Of a stretch of DNA of 64,000 bases, positions 1-8,347 are shown in pieces. Position numbers and translations under genes: made by a program. The stretch's first letter is position 1, and each line of letters starts with the position of its first letter. Origin of the DNA: Winogradskyella haliclonae. GTDB lineage: Bacteria; Bacteroidota; Bacteroidia; Flavobacteriales; Flavobacteriaceae. The DNA lies in assembly GCF_014635865.1 (NCBI RefSeq), contig NZ_BMDQ01000003.1, positions 411,709-475,708 of the forward strand, read 5' to 3'. The notes under the pieces are model-generated. The model did not search any database. It had not been told where the DNA came from and saw nothing but the letters and a program-made list of their open reading frames with translations.

Positions 1-759
1 GAAGGTGAAAAATATCCAATGATTTTATGGGCATACCCTAGAGAATATAAGGATAAAGCTAGTGCATCTCAAAGCACTTCAAATGCCAACGAATTTGTAT
101 ATCCATATTGGGGTTCGCCAATTTACTGGGTAACCAAAGGCTATGTAGTCTTAGATGATGCAGCATTCCCGATAGTTGGTGAAGGTGCTGAGGAACCAAA
201 TGATTCATTCAGAACTCAATTAGTTGCAAACGGAAAAGCTGCAATTGATGCCGTGGATGAATTAGGATACATAGATAGAGACAGGGTTGCTGTTGGTGGG
301 CATAGTTATGGCGCATTTATGACAGCCAACTTATTGTCTCATTCTAACTTATTTGCTGCTGGTATAGCCCGAAGTGGTGCTTACAACAGAACGTTGACGC
401 CTTTTGGTTTCCAAAGTGAAGAGCGAAGTTATTGGGAAGCTCCAGAGATTTACTACAATATGTCGCCGTTTATGCATGCAGATAAAATGAAAACACCTTT
501 ACTACTAATCCATGGTGTAGCAGATAACAACTCAGGTACATATCCATTACAGAGCGAACGCTATTTTAATGCTCTTAAAGGTTTGGGAGCTCCCGTACGA
601 TTAGTCATGTTACCTAAAGAGAGTCATGGTTATAGAGCCAAAGAATCTATTATGCATATGCTCTGGGAACAAGACCAATGGTTAGACAAACATGTAAAAA
701 ACAAAAAGAAGAAAGAAGAAAAGATAGAAGATAAAACCTCGAAAATTAAGGGTAAATAA
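1..759 (+). CDS. S9-family prolyl oligopeptidase-like peptidase, C-terminal part
   Basis: The reading frame is open from base 1, so the 5' part lies outside the window; 252 residues are seen. The alpha/beta-hydrolase catalytic domain is clear: nucleophile elbow GGHSYGAF (catalytic Ser), a later Asp in LLIHGVADNN and the His in ESHGYR, giving the Ser-Asp-His triad in the usual order. This is the pattern of S9 (prolyl oligopeptidase/acylaminoacyl peptidase) enzymes, which cleave short peptides. The last roughly 20 residues are a Lys/Glu-rich tail beyond the fold. The window does not show the N-terminal propeller or any signal peptide, so cellular location is unknown. A bidirectional terminator follows. 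Confidence 0.88.
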   Translation, partial: EGEKYPMILWAYPREYKDKASASQSTSNANEFVYPYWGSPIYWVTKGYVVLDDAAFPIVGEGAEEPNDSFRTQLVANGKAAIDAVDELGYIDRDRVAVGGHSYGAFMTANLLSHSNLFAAGIARSGAYNRTLTPFGFQSEERSYWEAPEIYYNMSPFMHADKMKTPLLLIHGVADNNSGTYPLQSERYFNALKGLGAPVRLVMLPKESHGYRAKESIMHMLWEQDQWLDKHVKNKKKKEEKIEDKTSKIKGK

Positions 760-774
760 CTTTCAAATGTTTTC

Positions 775-817
775 AATCAAAAAAGCTAATCATTAGTAAT
801 GATTAGCTTTTTTGATT
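775..817. terminator. Bidirectional Rho-independent terminator
   Basis: A near-perfect long inverted repeat (arms built on AAAAAAGCTAATCATT) is flanked by A and T runs on both sides. It lies between the convergent S9 peptidase and tail-collar genes and can serve both. Confidence 0.85.
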
Positions 818-829
818 TTAGTTGGTTTT

Positions 830-1393
830 TTAGCTTTTTGAAGGAAAATATCCTGTCAAACATATAATGTAATTTATACCCAAATTTGGTTGCATATTAT
901 TTATGGATTGGTTTCTCCCTGAATTATTAGTACGTATGGTTGTGTTAGGTTTATTTCCAGTAGTTAAAACGGAAGAGTTACCTTTTTTTACAGAGTCACC
1001 ATTAGAACTATCATATGCTGGCACTTCGTAACTCATATTAGGCGCCTGAAGTGAGGTTAAAATAACATCTTCAGAGCCACCGCGTTGACCTAATCTATAC
1101 GTTGATAAGCCAGGACCAGTTCCTGTTCCCACTGGTACTCGTCCTCTGAAATCAGGTAAAGCAAAAGTGGTTCTACCATCACCTCCATAAGTAGTTCCGA
1201 GAATACTAAATAACGCAGTGTTAGAACTTATAGCTAACAATTGACCTTCACATAAAGCCCAACCTCTTGGGGCAAAATTACCAGCAAACATTTTTACTTC
1301 GCCAAGAAATCCTTCTTGAGAAACTGATGGACTATCGTTTTTAGTAAACCCAAGACAAAGAACAATTAATAAAAGAAAAACAACTTTTTTCAT
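830..1393 (-). CDS. Phage tail collar / microcystin-dependent-like protein
   Basis: 187 residues with an N-terminal signal peptide (hydrophobic segment at residues 3-17). Residues about 28-100 are a tail-collar domain: GFLGEVKMFAGNFAPRGW, then CEGQLL, FSILGTTYGGDGRTTFALPD and FRGRVPVG are the family hallmarks. Such proteins (MdpB/tail-collar family) resemble short tail-fibre parts of phages but are common as stand-alone chromosomal genes in Bacteroidota. The C-terminal part is Ser/Asn-rich and ends in an NLGINYIICLTGYFP segment typical of the family. No other phage gene is nearby, so it is not evidence of a prophage. Function is unknown; secretion to the periplasm or cell surface is inferred from the signal. 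Confidence 0.85.
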   Translation of the reverse strand: MKKVVFLLLIVLCLGFTKNDSPSVSQEGFLGEVKMFAGNFAPRGWALCEGQLLAISSNTALFSILGTTYGGDGRTTFALPDFRGRVPVGTGTGPGLSTYRLGQRGGSEDVILTSLQAPNMSYEVPAYDSSNGDSVKKGNSSVLTTGNKPNTTIRTNNSGRNQSINNMQPNLGINYIICLTGYFPSKS

Positions 1394-1584
1394 GATAATT
1401 TTAAGATTAATTATAGATTATTATTGACTTAAAATTATCAAATAAATCGTTAAAAACGAACTTAAACTCTTTTTAATCAGTTATTTAAAATAAACACACC
1501 TTACTATTCTGCCATCTTGTCATTTATATAGCATTGGCATTTTTATTGAAACAAGCAGATAAAACAATTTAAAACTCATATATC

Positions 1585-3471
1585 ATGACAAAAGGTAACA
1601 TTAATGTTTCAGTAGAAAACATATTCCCTTTAATCAAGAAATTTTTATACAGTGATCACGAGATATTTCTCCGTGAATTAATTAGTAACGCTACAGATGC
1701 TACTTTAAAACTAAAGCACTTAACCAATATTGGTGAGTCTAAAGTTGAATATGGTAATCCTCAAATTGAAGTAAAAGTAGATAAGGATGCTAAAAAATTA
1801 CATATCATTGACCAAGGTCTAGGTATGACTGCTGATGAGGTTGAAAAATACATTAACCAAGTCGCATTTTCTGGAGCTGAAGAGTTCTTAGACAAATACA
1901 AAGATGCTGCTCAAGATGCTGGTATCATTGGTCACTTTGGACTAGGTTTCTATTCTGCATTTATGGTAGCGGATAAAGTTGAAATTATCACCAAATCTCA
2001 TAAAGATGACCCTGCTGCACATTGGACATGTGATGGCTCACCAGAATACACACTTGAAGAAGCAGATAAGACAGATAGAGGAACAGAAATTATCCTTCAC
2101 ATTGCTGAAGATTCTACAGAATTTTTAGAAGACAGTAGAATTAGCGAACTATTACTAAAATACAACAAGTTCATGCCTGTACCAATTAAGTTTGGTACAA
2201 AAACAGAAACACTTCCAAAGCCAGAAGATGCAAAAGAAGATGACCCAGCACCTACTCAAGAAGTTGAAAACATCATAAACAATCCTAATCCTGCTTGGAC
2301 AAAACAACCTGCAGATTTAGAAGAAGACGATTACAAAAACTTTTACCGCGAGTTGTATCCGATGCAATTTGAGGAACCATTGTTTAACATTCACTTAAAT
2401 GTTGATTATCCTTTTAACCTTACTGGTATTCTATATTTCCCAAAGATGTCTGCAGATATGCAAATTCAAAAGGACAAGATTCAGCTATACCAAAATCAAG
2501 TATTTGTTACGGATAACGTAGAAGGTATAGTACCTGAATTTTTAACCATGCTTCGTGGTGTTATAGACTCACCAGATATTCCTTTAAATGTATCTCGTAG
2601 TTACTTGCAAGCTGATGGCGCAGTAAAGAAAATTTCGTCATACATCACTCGTAAAGTTGCAGATAAACTAAAGTCGTTATTTAATAATAATCGTGAAGAT
2701 TTTGAAGCAAAATGGGATGATATTAAAATAGTCATCGAATATGGAATGCTTTCTGAAGAAAAATTCTTCGAAAAAGCAGAGGCTTTTGCACTTTACCCAA
2801 CAGTAGATGGCAACTATTATACCTATGAAGAGCTTTTCAATAAAATAAAAGCAAAACAAACTGATAAAGATGACAAATTAGTTATCCTTTACGCTTCTGA
2901 TAAAGATGCACAGCACTCCTATATTGAAGCAGCTAAAACAAAAGGTTATGAAGTCTTATTATTAGACTCTCCTATTGTATCACACTTAATTCAAAAATTA
3001 GAAACCACAAAAGAAAACATTTCTTTTGCACGTGTTGATGGTGACCATATCGATAACTTAATCAAGAAAGAAGATACAGCAATTTCAAAACTATCTGAAG
3101 ACGAAAAAAAATCTCTTGACGAGTTATTAAAAGAAGTCGTACCGTCAGAAAAATTTATGATACAGCTTGAAGCTATGGATAGTGATGCATCGCCTTTTAT
3201 GATTACACAACCAGAGTTTATGCGTCGTATGAAAGAGATGCAGCAAACTGGTGGTGGCGGAATGTTTGGTATGGGTAACATGCCAGAGATGTATAATCTT
3301 GTAGTAAATACAAATTCTGAATTGGTTGGTGAAATTTTAAATACAAAAACCCGAAAGAAACAAGAACGCTTAATTAATCAAAGTTTAGATTTAGCACGAC
3401 TATCTCAAGGCCTTCTTAAAGGTGAAGAACTGACTAACTTTATTAAGCGTAGTTACGATATGATAAAATAG
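1585..3471 (+). CDS. htpG: Molecular chaperone HtpG (Hsp90 family)
   Basis: 628 residues, normal bacterial Hsp90 length. The N-terminal GHKL ATPase domain shows the expected ATP-binding blocks: ELISNATDAT (catalytic Glu region), DQGLGM and GHFGLGFYSAFMVAD (lid and glycine-rich segment). The middle domain contains the arginine loop NVSRSYLQ, which contacts ATP, and the C-terminal dimerisation region is present. A cytosolic ATP-dependent chaperone for late folding and stress protection. The start ATG is preceded by an A-rich leader; no CIRCE element or clear heat-shock operator was seen in the 190 bases upstream. It appears to be a single-gene transcript ended by the hairpin just downstream. 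Confidence 0.98.
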   Translation: MTKGNINVSVENIFPLIKKFLYSDHEIFLRELISNATDATLKLKHLTNIGESKVEYGNPQIEVKVDKDAKKLHIIDQGLGMTADEVEKYINQVAFSGAEEFLDKYKDAAQDAGIIGHFGLGFYSAFMVADKVEIITKSHKDDPAAHWTCDGSPEYTLEEADKTDRGTEIILHIAEDSTEFLEDSRISELLLKYNKFMPVPIKFGTKTETLPKPEDAKEDDPAPTQEVENIINNPNPAWTKQPADLEEDDYKNFYRELYPMQFEEPLFNIHLNVDYPFNLTGILYFPKMSADMQIQKDKIQLYQNQVFVTDNVEGIVPEFLTMLRGVIDSPDIPLNVSRSYLQADGAVKKISSYITRKVADKLKSLFNNNREDFEAKWDDIKIVIEYGMLSEEKFFEKAEAFALYPTVDGNYYTYEELFNKIKAKQTDKDDKLVILYASDKDAQHSYIEAAKTKGYEVLLLDSPIVSHLIQKLETTKENISFARVDGDHIDNLIKKEDTAISKLSEDEKKSLDELLKEVVPSEKFMIQLEAMDSDASPFMITQPEFMRRMKEMQQTGGGGMFGMGNMPEMYNLVVNTNSELVGEILNTKTRKKQERLINQSLDLARLSQGLLKGEELTNFIKRSYDMIK

Positions 3472-3497
3472 AACTTGTAGATTTATTTTTTAAGTGA

Positions 3498-3530
3498 AGC
3501 CACCTTGTGAAAACTTGGTGGTTTTATTAT
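3498..3530 (+). terminator. Terminator after htpG
   Basis: GCCACC and GGTGGT arms enclose a loop and are followed by a T-rich tract, 25 bases after the htpG stop. Confidence 0.6.
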
Positions 3531-3606
3531 TACCTCACATTATATCAAATATATTAGATAGAATAACGATAGTTCTTGGATAAGAATAAAGTTATAGCTA
3601 GATTAA

Positions 3607-4209
3607 ATGGCTATTAATAACCTCATGAAAGCTGACGACTCAAAAGCCAAAAAACTCTTTAAAGACCTATCCTTTTCTTCTGATGAAATTGATATCATTG
3701 AGTCAGTATTTCATAAAGTTAGTTTAAAAAAAGGTGATATTATATTAGAGACCAATAATGTCGTAAATTATCAATATTACACATTAGAAGGCTGCTTAAG
3801 ATCTTATTATTTAGACCTACAAGGCAAAGAGCATACTGTACAATTTGCAATAAAAGATTGGTGGATTAGTGATTATACTGCTTTTTTTTCAGATTCTAAA
3901 TCTATTATGAATATTGAAGTCATACAAGATGCTACTGTATACAGACTTTGCAAAAAAGATAAGGAAGAGTTGTATGCCAAAATACCCAAAGTAGAATCAT
4001 TTTTTAGAAAAAAATTAGAACGTGCATTTGCTGCGTTTCAAAAAAGAATTTTATCTAACATATCACAGACAGCAACGGATCGCTATACAAATTTTATTGA
4101 AGCATACCCCAATATTGAGAAAAGCGTAAAAAACTATCATATTGCTTCTTATCTGGGTATAACTAACGAAAGCTTGAGTAGAATTCGTCGAGAAATGTCA
4201 AATAAATAA
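3607..4209 (+). CDS. Crp/Fnr-family transcriptional regulator
   Basis: 200 residues. Residues about 25-120 form a cyclic-nucleotide-binding-type beta-roll (KKGDIILETNNVVNYQYY, then LEGCLRSYYLDLQGKEH), and the C-terminus carries a winged-helix recognition segment (IASYLGITNESLSRIRR, residues about 179-195). The canonical cAMP-binding RxS pocket is not obvious, as in most Bacteroidota members of this family, so the ligand is unknown. It stands alone with its own leader, oriented like htpG but after a terminator. Its target genes cannot be told from the window. Confidence 0.9.
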   Translation: MAINNLMKADDSKAKKLFKDLSFSSDEIDIIESVFHKVSLKKGDIILETNNVVNYQYYTLEGCLRSYYLDLQGKEHTVQFAIKDWWISDYTAFFSDSKSIMNIEVIQDATVYRLCKKDKEELYAKIPKVESFFRKKLERAFAAFQKRILSNISQTATDRYTNFIEAYPNIEKSVKNYHIASYLGITNESLSRIRREMSNK

Positions 4210-4249
4210 TTTATTACCATACATCAATTTTTATAGAGATAAATTAATA

Positions 4250-4257
4250 TAGTTTTG
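4250..4257 (+). promoter_or_regulatory. -7 box of candidate small RNA
   Basis: TAGTTTTG matches the Bacteroidota TAnnTTTG -7 element. No good -33 TTTG is seen. Only a terminator lies downstream, with no ORF between. Confidence 0.4.
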
Positions 4258-4297
4258 TACCATCATTGATGGTGTTTAATACTATTAATTAATAGCT

Positions 4298-4336
4298 AAA
4301 AAAGCGTGGCTCCGTTAAAAGCTACGCTTTTTTTAT
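4298..4336 (+). terminator. Rho-independent terminator in a gene-free stretch
   Basis: AAAAAGCGTGGCT pairs with AGCTACGCTTTTT (one G-U) and is followed by T7. It is about 90 bases past the Crp-family gene, so it may end that transcript or a short RNA starting near 4264. Confidence 0.7.
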
Positions 4337-4345
4337 AGTATCTAT

Positions 4346-4509
4346 TTTGCAAAATAATGTCAGTGGTTTACAACTTTGGTTTCAAAAGCTTCAAATTTGA
4401 AAAGCATCTATACAGATTTAAAAAGAGTAAAAGCTAAAGAGGTAAAAACAATTGAAATGGAGCAAGGTCAAAAAAAGCAAGTCGTATTGTAGCTTGGACA
4501 TTTCAATAA
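4346..4509 (+). pseudogene. rlmF: Decayed 3' remnant of rlmF (23S rRNA A1618 N6-methyltransferase)
   Basis: Reading from 4346 gives FAK, a stop codon (TAA at 4355, one transition from CAA), then CQWFTTLVSKASNLKSIYTD and on to KAKEVKTIEMEQGQKK. After the poly-A run a one-base shift restores SRIVAWTFQ and a stop at 4507-4509. From memory of the family, WFTTLVSK...EMxQGQK.SR.xAWTF is the C-terminal signature of RlmF/YbiN, so these about 54 codons look like the end of a lost gene of some 300 codons. The premature stop, the frameshift and the absence of the SAM-binding domain upstream mean it cannot make an active enzyme. The rest of 4210-4345 shows no remnant, only the promoter-like box and terminator noted separately. 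Confidence 0.72.
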
Positions 4510-4511
4510 CT

Positions 4512-5417
4512 TTACCCTAGCAAATCTTTTAGTGCTGGTTCCAGATTTGCGAACGTAAAATCAAAACCTTCTTGTTCAATTTTTAAGGAGCTTACACGTT
4601 GACTTTCAAATAAAAGCATATGCATTTCACCAAGAGCTAATTTCATTGCAAATTTTGGGATATTTGGTAATACGAGTGGTCTTTTCAAAACCTTTGCAGC
4701 TGTTTTTGTAAGCTCAGCATTAGTTACTGGATTTGGTGCTACGGCATTATAAACACCTGTTAATCCTTGCTTAACAGCATACATAAATAGCTTAGCTAAA
4801 TCCTCAACATGAATCCAACTTTGCCATTGGTCACCAGTACCAAATGCTGCTCCAGCTCCAAATTTTATTGGCCTTATAATTTCTGGTAATGCACCACCTT
4901 TTTCAGAAAGCACTAAGCCAATTCTAAGTTTGCAAACATCTATATGGGAAGTTTTAAAAGCATCTATAGCAGTTTCCCAATGCTTTACTACTTCACCAAG
5001 AAAAGTATTAGAAACCTTATCAAAATCTTCTTCGAAGTAATTAACTAATGATGACGGATATATACCTATTGCACTTGCAGAGACAACATGTTTTACAGAA
5101 AAATTGTTGTCATCTATTGTTTTTTTAAGAAGCCTAGCCGTATGAGTTCGGCTTTCTAAAACTTCCTTTTTATAGGAACTTATCCAACGTTTAGAAATTG
5201 ATGCGCCAACAAGATTTATTAGTGTATCAACGTCATTAAAACAAGCTTTGTCAATTTCTCCTGCCTTAGGATTCCAGTAAAACCCTTTATAGTTGTCTTG
5301 ATTTTGTAATTTAGATTTCGAAGTCGTTAGGTAATTAACAGCTATACCATCTTCATGGCAGAGTTTTACTATTTCTTTACCAACCAAACCCGTAGCACCT
5401 GTAATTAAAACTCTCAC
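4512..5417 (-). CDS. TIGR01777-family NAD(P)-dependent epimerase-like protein (YfcH type)
   Basis: 301 residues, typical length. The Rossmann nucleotide-binding motif GATGLVGKE starts at residue 7, followed by NLVGASISKRW, SASAIGIYP and RIGLVLSEKGGALP, which are characteristic of the TIGR01777/YfcH branch of extended short-chain dehydrogenases. The classical YxxxK catalytic pair is not evident, as usual in this branch, and the substrate is unknown. A CAAAGATA box (TAnnTTTG on this strand) at 5434-5441 gives the gene its own promoter, although it follows mnmD on the same strand. It ends within a few bases of the rlmF remnant. Confidence 0.9.
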   Translation of the reverse strand: MRVLITGATGLVGKEIVKLCHEDGIAVNYLTTSKSKLQNQDNYKGFYWNPKAGEIDKACFNDVDTLINLVGASISKRWISSYKKEVLESRTHTARLLKKTIDDNNFSVKHVVSASAIGIYPSSLVNYFEEDFDKVSNTFLGEVVKHWETAIDAFKTSHIDVCKLRIGLVLSEKGGALPEIIRPIKFGAGAAFGTGDQWQSWIHVEDLAKLFMYAVKQGLTGVYNAVAPNPVTNAELTKTAAKVLKRPLVLPNIPKFAMKLALGEMHMLLFESQRVSSLKIEQEGFDFTFANLEPALKDLLG

Positions 5418-5433
5418 AATTATTAATTTTAGA

Positions 5434-5441
5434 CAAAGATA
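5434..5441 (-). promoter_or_regulatory. -7 box for the epimerase-like gene
   Basis: TATCTTTG on the minus strand, 17 bases before the ATG, agreeing with the TAnnTTTG consensus. Confidence 0.55.
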
Positions 5442-5480
5442 CGTGAGCTAAAAACCCAAGACTCAGACTTTAGTTAAGTT

Positions 5481-6155
5481 TTAACGTTTTACAGCACGTA
5501 ACATATGCCGTTTATTTGGTGGACCTTCAAGTCTTTCAATCTCGAATCCTACAGATTTTAGAGCACGTTTAACACTACCTTTTGCTGAATATGTGACCAA
5601 AACAGCATTTGACTTCATGGCTTTATACATTATTCTGAAAATAGTTTCCGTCCATAATTCAGGTTGAACTCTAGCTCCAAAAGCATCAAAATAAACAATA
5701 TCATATTTTGAATTGTCCGCTATATGTTCGAATAATTTTTGTTCTTTAATAATACTGAAGTTTTTAGATATCTTAACCTGTTCTTCCCAAGTTGAATCAT
5801 GAATCGTATAGAACTCTTCTTTATATTTAGTAGAAATCAATTCAGGATAATTCAAGATTTCTATTTCTTCTTGTTTTACAGGATAAGCTTCAACTCCGGT
5901 ATAATTAATTTTTTGTTGACGTTTTTCTGCTTCAATTAAAGTCAAAAAAGCATTCAATCCTGTACCAAAGCCTATTTCTAGAATAGACACTTCTCTGTTC
6001 TTAGATATTTGGCTTAAAAAGAAAAGCAAACCATGTTTTAAATACACATGATTTGCTTCATTAATTGCACCATGAACAGAATGATATTGCTCATTCCATT
6101 CTTCTATATGGATGGTTTTAGAACCATCTCCAGTGGTTATAATTTTTCGTTGCAC
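5481..6155 (-). CDS. mnmD: tRNA 5-methylaminomethyl-2-thiouridine methyltransferase MnmD (MnmC N-domain)
   Basis: 224 residues. The SAM-binding motif ILEIGFGTGLNAFLT lies near residues 49-63 and the DIVYFDAFGARVQPELW block near residue 150; both are hallmarks of the DUF752/MnmC methyltransferase domain that completes mnm5s2U34 in tRNA. The oxidase half of MnmC is absent, as in other stand-alone MnmD proteins. The start is GTG; its G overlaps the last base of the upstream DUF4920 stop (TAGTG), showing translational coupling. Expression therefore likely comes from the promoter upstream of the DUF4920 gene. Confidence 0.9.
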   Translation of the reverse strand: MQRKIITTGDGSKTIHIEEWNEQYHSVHGAINEANHVYLKHGLLFFLSQISKNREVSILEIGFGTGLNAFLTLIEAEKRQQKINYTGVEAYPVKQEEIEILNYPELISTKYKEEFYTIHDSTWEEQVKISKNFSIIKEQKLFEHIADNSKYDIVYFDAFGARVQPELWTETIFRIMYKAMKSNAVLVTYSAKGSVKRALKSVGFEIERLEGPPNKRHMLRAVKR

Positions 6156-6670
6156 TATTTTTTTAATAAAACACCATCTGCTTCAAAAGACATAGTCACT
6201 TCTGGCTCAGTAATTTTTGCAATCTCCTCGGGAGTTTTGCCAGCGTCTTCAGCATAATGTTGTAAATCTGCTACCGATGTTTCTTTTACAAAAGCCTTGC
6301 CATTGATTACAACTTCTCCGGTGGCATCAAGAGGCATAAAAAACCCGTAGTCTTTAAAAGTAACACGAACAACTTTATCATTACCCATATCTAACTTCAT
6401 CCAACATCCTTTTTTTGAACACACCTCAGATATTTTTCCTCTCATCTTTGCATTTATAGTATCACCAACTTTCAAAGCATCATAATGTGCCATCATTCGC
6501 TCAGCAGAAAGTGCATCTACATCTGTAATTTCTTTTCCAAAACTGCTATAAGCTATTTCTTTAGATATTTCTTCAGTATTGGCATCTTGTTCTACAGCAT
6601 TGACTTTAGTTTCATTTTTACAAGAAACTATAAGTGCGCCAATACATATTGAGGTTAAAAGTTTTTTCAT
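6155..6670 (-). CDS. DUF4920-domain lipoprotein
   Basis: 171 residues. A lipoprotein signal (hydrophobic core then IVSC, Cys at residue 16) predicts membrane anchoring. The mature part is an OB-like DUF4920 domain: AKMRGKISEVCSKKGCWM, MDLGNDK-type loop and VTFKDYGFFMPLD. The CxxxGCW motif could bind a metal, but this is inference. It is the first gene of a two-gene unit with mnmD (one-base overlap). A CAAATTTA box (6702-6709, -7 element on this strand) lies upstream and diverges from the ilvE promoter. Biological role unknown. Confidence 0.85.
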   Translation of the reverse strand: MKKLLTSICIGALIVSCKNETKVNAVEQDANTEEISKEIAYSSFGKEITDVDALSAERMMAHYDALKVGDTINAKMRGKISEVCSKKGCWMKLDMGNDKVVRVTFKDYGFFMPLDATGEVVINGKAFVKETSVADLQHYAEDAGKTPEEIAKITEPEVTMSFEADGVLLKK

Positions 6671-6701
6671 TTTATATAATTATTGTTGATAAATGGTATA
6701 A

Positions 6702-6709
6702 CAAATTTA
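6702..6709 (-). promoter_or_regulatory. -7 box for DUF4920-mnmD
   Basis: TAAATTTG on the minus strand, 32 bases before the lipoprotein ATG. Confidence 0.5.
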
Positions 6710-6754
6710 CTAAATTTTAAGGAAAAATTAGAGTTAAAAGCCGTTACGATTGCG

Positions 6755-6762
6755 TATTTTTG
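6755..6762 (+). promoter_or_regulatory. -7 box for ilvE
   Basis: TATTTTTGC, a full TAnnTTTG match, 23 bases before the ilvE ATG. No leader-peptide attenuator fits in so short a leader. Confidence 0.65.
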
Positions 6763-6785
6763 CACCATCAAATCTAGCACATTAA

Positions 6786-7856
6786 ATGAATACAACTACA
6801 TCTTACGAAATCGATTTAGTAAAAGCGAAAACCTCAAAAATCAACAGTGTTGATTTTGATAATTTAACGTTTGGTCGCGTCTTTACTGATCATATGTTTG
6901 TTTGTGATTTTAAAGATGGAAGTTGGCAGAAACCTCAAATAATGCCTTATCAGGCAATGACTTTTGAGCCTTCGGCTAGAGTGTTTCATTACGGTCAAGC
7001 TGTTTTTGAAGGTATGAAAGCTTATAAAGATGACAACGGTAAAGTCTTTTTATTTAGACCAGATCAAAATTTTGAGCGCATCAATAAGTCTGCTGCTCGT
7101 ATGGCTATACCTGAATTTCCAAAAGAATACTTTTTTAAAGGGCTAGAAACTTTATTGAATTTGGATGTTGAATGGATAAAACCAGGATTAGACAACTCAT
7201 TATATTTAAGACCTTTTGTAATTGCAACTGAACCAGCAATATCTGCTTCTCCTGCTGAAGAATATCGCTTTATGATTATTTGTTCTCCAGCTAAAGCGTA
7301 TTACAATGAGCCTGTACGTGTTTTATTTGCAGAAAAATTTAGTCGTTCTGCCGATGGAGGTGTAGGTTTTGCTAAAGCAGCAGGTAATTATGGAGCACAG
7401 TTTTACCCAACGAGTTTAGCTCAGAAAAAAGGTTTTCAACAAATTATATGGACAGATGCTAGTACGCATGATTATCTTGAAGAAGCTGGTACTATGAACA
7501 TCTTTTTCAGAATTGGTGATAAATTAATTACTGCACCAAACAATGATAGAATTCTGGATGGTGTTACGCGTAAAAGTGTTATACAACTTGCTAAAGATTT
7601 AAATATTGATTGCGAAGTGAGGCGTGTTAGCGTTAAAGAAATAAAGGATGCCGCTATAAATGGTAGCTTAACAGAAATTTTCGGTGCTGGTACAGCTGCT
7701 GTGATAAGTCCAGTTTCTGCATTCGAACATGCTGGTGATGTTTTTGAAATCCCAGTAACCAATGATTCTTATGCTACATTATTTAAGTCTACGTTATTAA
7801 ATATTCAGCATAATCTAGCCGATGACAAACACAGTTGGAGATACGAGGTAAGGTAA
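6786..7856 (+). CDS. ilvE: Branched-chain amino acid aminotransferase
   Basis: 356 residues, normal for class IV (fold type IV) PLP aminotransferases of the larger BCAT subgroup. Markers include FHYGQAVFEGMKAYK near residue 70, the PLP-lysine in GFAKAAGNYGAQ (Lys197) and the glycine-rich EIFGAGTAAVISPV segment that binds the cofactor phosphate. It transfers amino groups between Leu/Ile/Val and 2-oxoglutarate in the cytosol. It is monocistronic, ended by a strong hairpin, with a promoter box immediately upstream. Confidence 0.96.
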   Translation: MNTTTSYEIDLVKAKTSKINSVDFDNLTFGRVFTDHMFVCDFKDGSWQKPQIMPYQAMTFEPSARVFHYGQAVFEGMKAYKDDNGKVFLFRPDQNFERINKSAARMAIPEFPKEYFFKGLETLLNLDVEWIKPGLDNSLYLRPFVIATEPAISASPAEEYRFMIICSPAKAYYNEPVRVLFAEKFSRSADGGVGFAKAAGNYGAQFYPTSLAQKKGFQQIIWTDASTHDYLEEAGTMNIFFRIGDKLITAPNNDRILDGVTRKSVIQLAKDLNIDCEVRRVSVKEIKDAAINGSLTEIFGAGTAAVISPVSAFEHAGDVFEIPVTNDSYATLFKSTLLNIQHNLADDKHSWRYEVR

Positions 7857-7877
7857 AAAACAAAATTTAATTGATTA

Positions 7878-7909
7878 TAAAAAAAGCAGCCGATTGGCTG
7901 CTTTTTTTT
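7878..7909. terminator. Bidirectional terminator
   Basis: AAAAAAGCAGCC and GGCTGCTTTTTTT with a four-base loop, between convergent ilvE and the MazG-like gene. Confidence 0.88.
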
Positions 7910-8294
7910 ATGACTCTAAGATAGATTGTATATTGGGCTTAAAATAGTTTGGTCCTTTTAGCACCTTACCATCTTCGCGATAAATAGGTTCGCCATCTGA
8001 ACCTAGTTTGCTCATATTACTACGTTGTATCTCTTCAAAAACTTCTTCTATTTTATGTTGCATACCATGCTCGATTATAGTACCGCATAAAATATAGAGC
8101 ATATCACCCAAGGCATCTGCAACTTCTACCAAATCATTAGCATTGGCAGCTTCCAAATACTCTTCGTTTTCTTCTCGCATTAACTTATAACGAAGCATAT
8201 TTTTCTCTATGCCTAAATCGGCTTTTGGTTCTTCTCTATGTCCTATTTTAAAAGCTGTATGAAATGCTTTAACTGCATTGATTTTATCTTGCAT
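7908..8294 (-). CDS. MazG-like nucleotide pyrophosphohydrolase
   Basis: 128 residues. The all-alpha NTP-pyrophosphatase signature is visible as EENEEYLEA near residue 40 and EVADALGDMLYILCG near residue 57 (ExxE...ExxD metal-binding pattern). Family members hydrolyse (d)NTPs or related nucleotides to the monophosphate and PPi; the substrate here is unknown. The length suits a single-domain protein rather than full MazG. It stands alone and converges on ilvE. Confidence 0.85.
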   Translation of the reverse strand: MQDKINAVKAFHTAFKIGHREEPKADLGIEKNMLRYKLMREENEEYLEAANANDLVEVADALGDMLYILCGTIIEHGMQHKIEEVFEEIQRSNMSKLGSDGEPIYREDGKVLKGPNYFKPNIQSILES

Positions 8295-8324
8295 TGTTAG
8301 TTAGTCTATTAAAGTTCTAATACG

Positions 8325-8332
8325 TAAATTTG
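8325..8332 (+). promoter_or_regulatory. -7 box of small membrane protein gene; decides its start
   Basis: TAAATTTG matches TAnnTTTG and contains the TTG with which the long ORF would begin, so translation must start further in. Confidence 0.55.
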
Positions 8333-8347
8333 TATAAAAATAAGAAG

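Noticed and set aside
830..1393. Prophage remnant suggested by the tail-collar domain
   Set aside because: Signal peptide present and no other phage gene around; such genes are common outside phages.
1529..1555. Possible sigma-54 promoter ahead of htpG (TTGGCA near 1533)
   Set aside because: The GG...GC pair of the -24/-12 consensus is not met (GG then GA), and a sigma-54 promoter would be odd for htpG.
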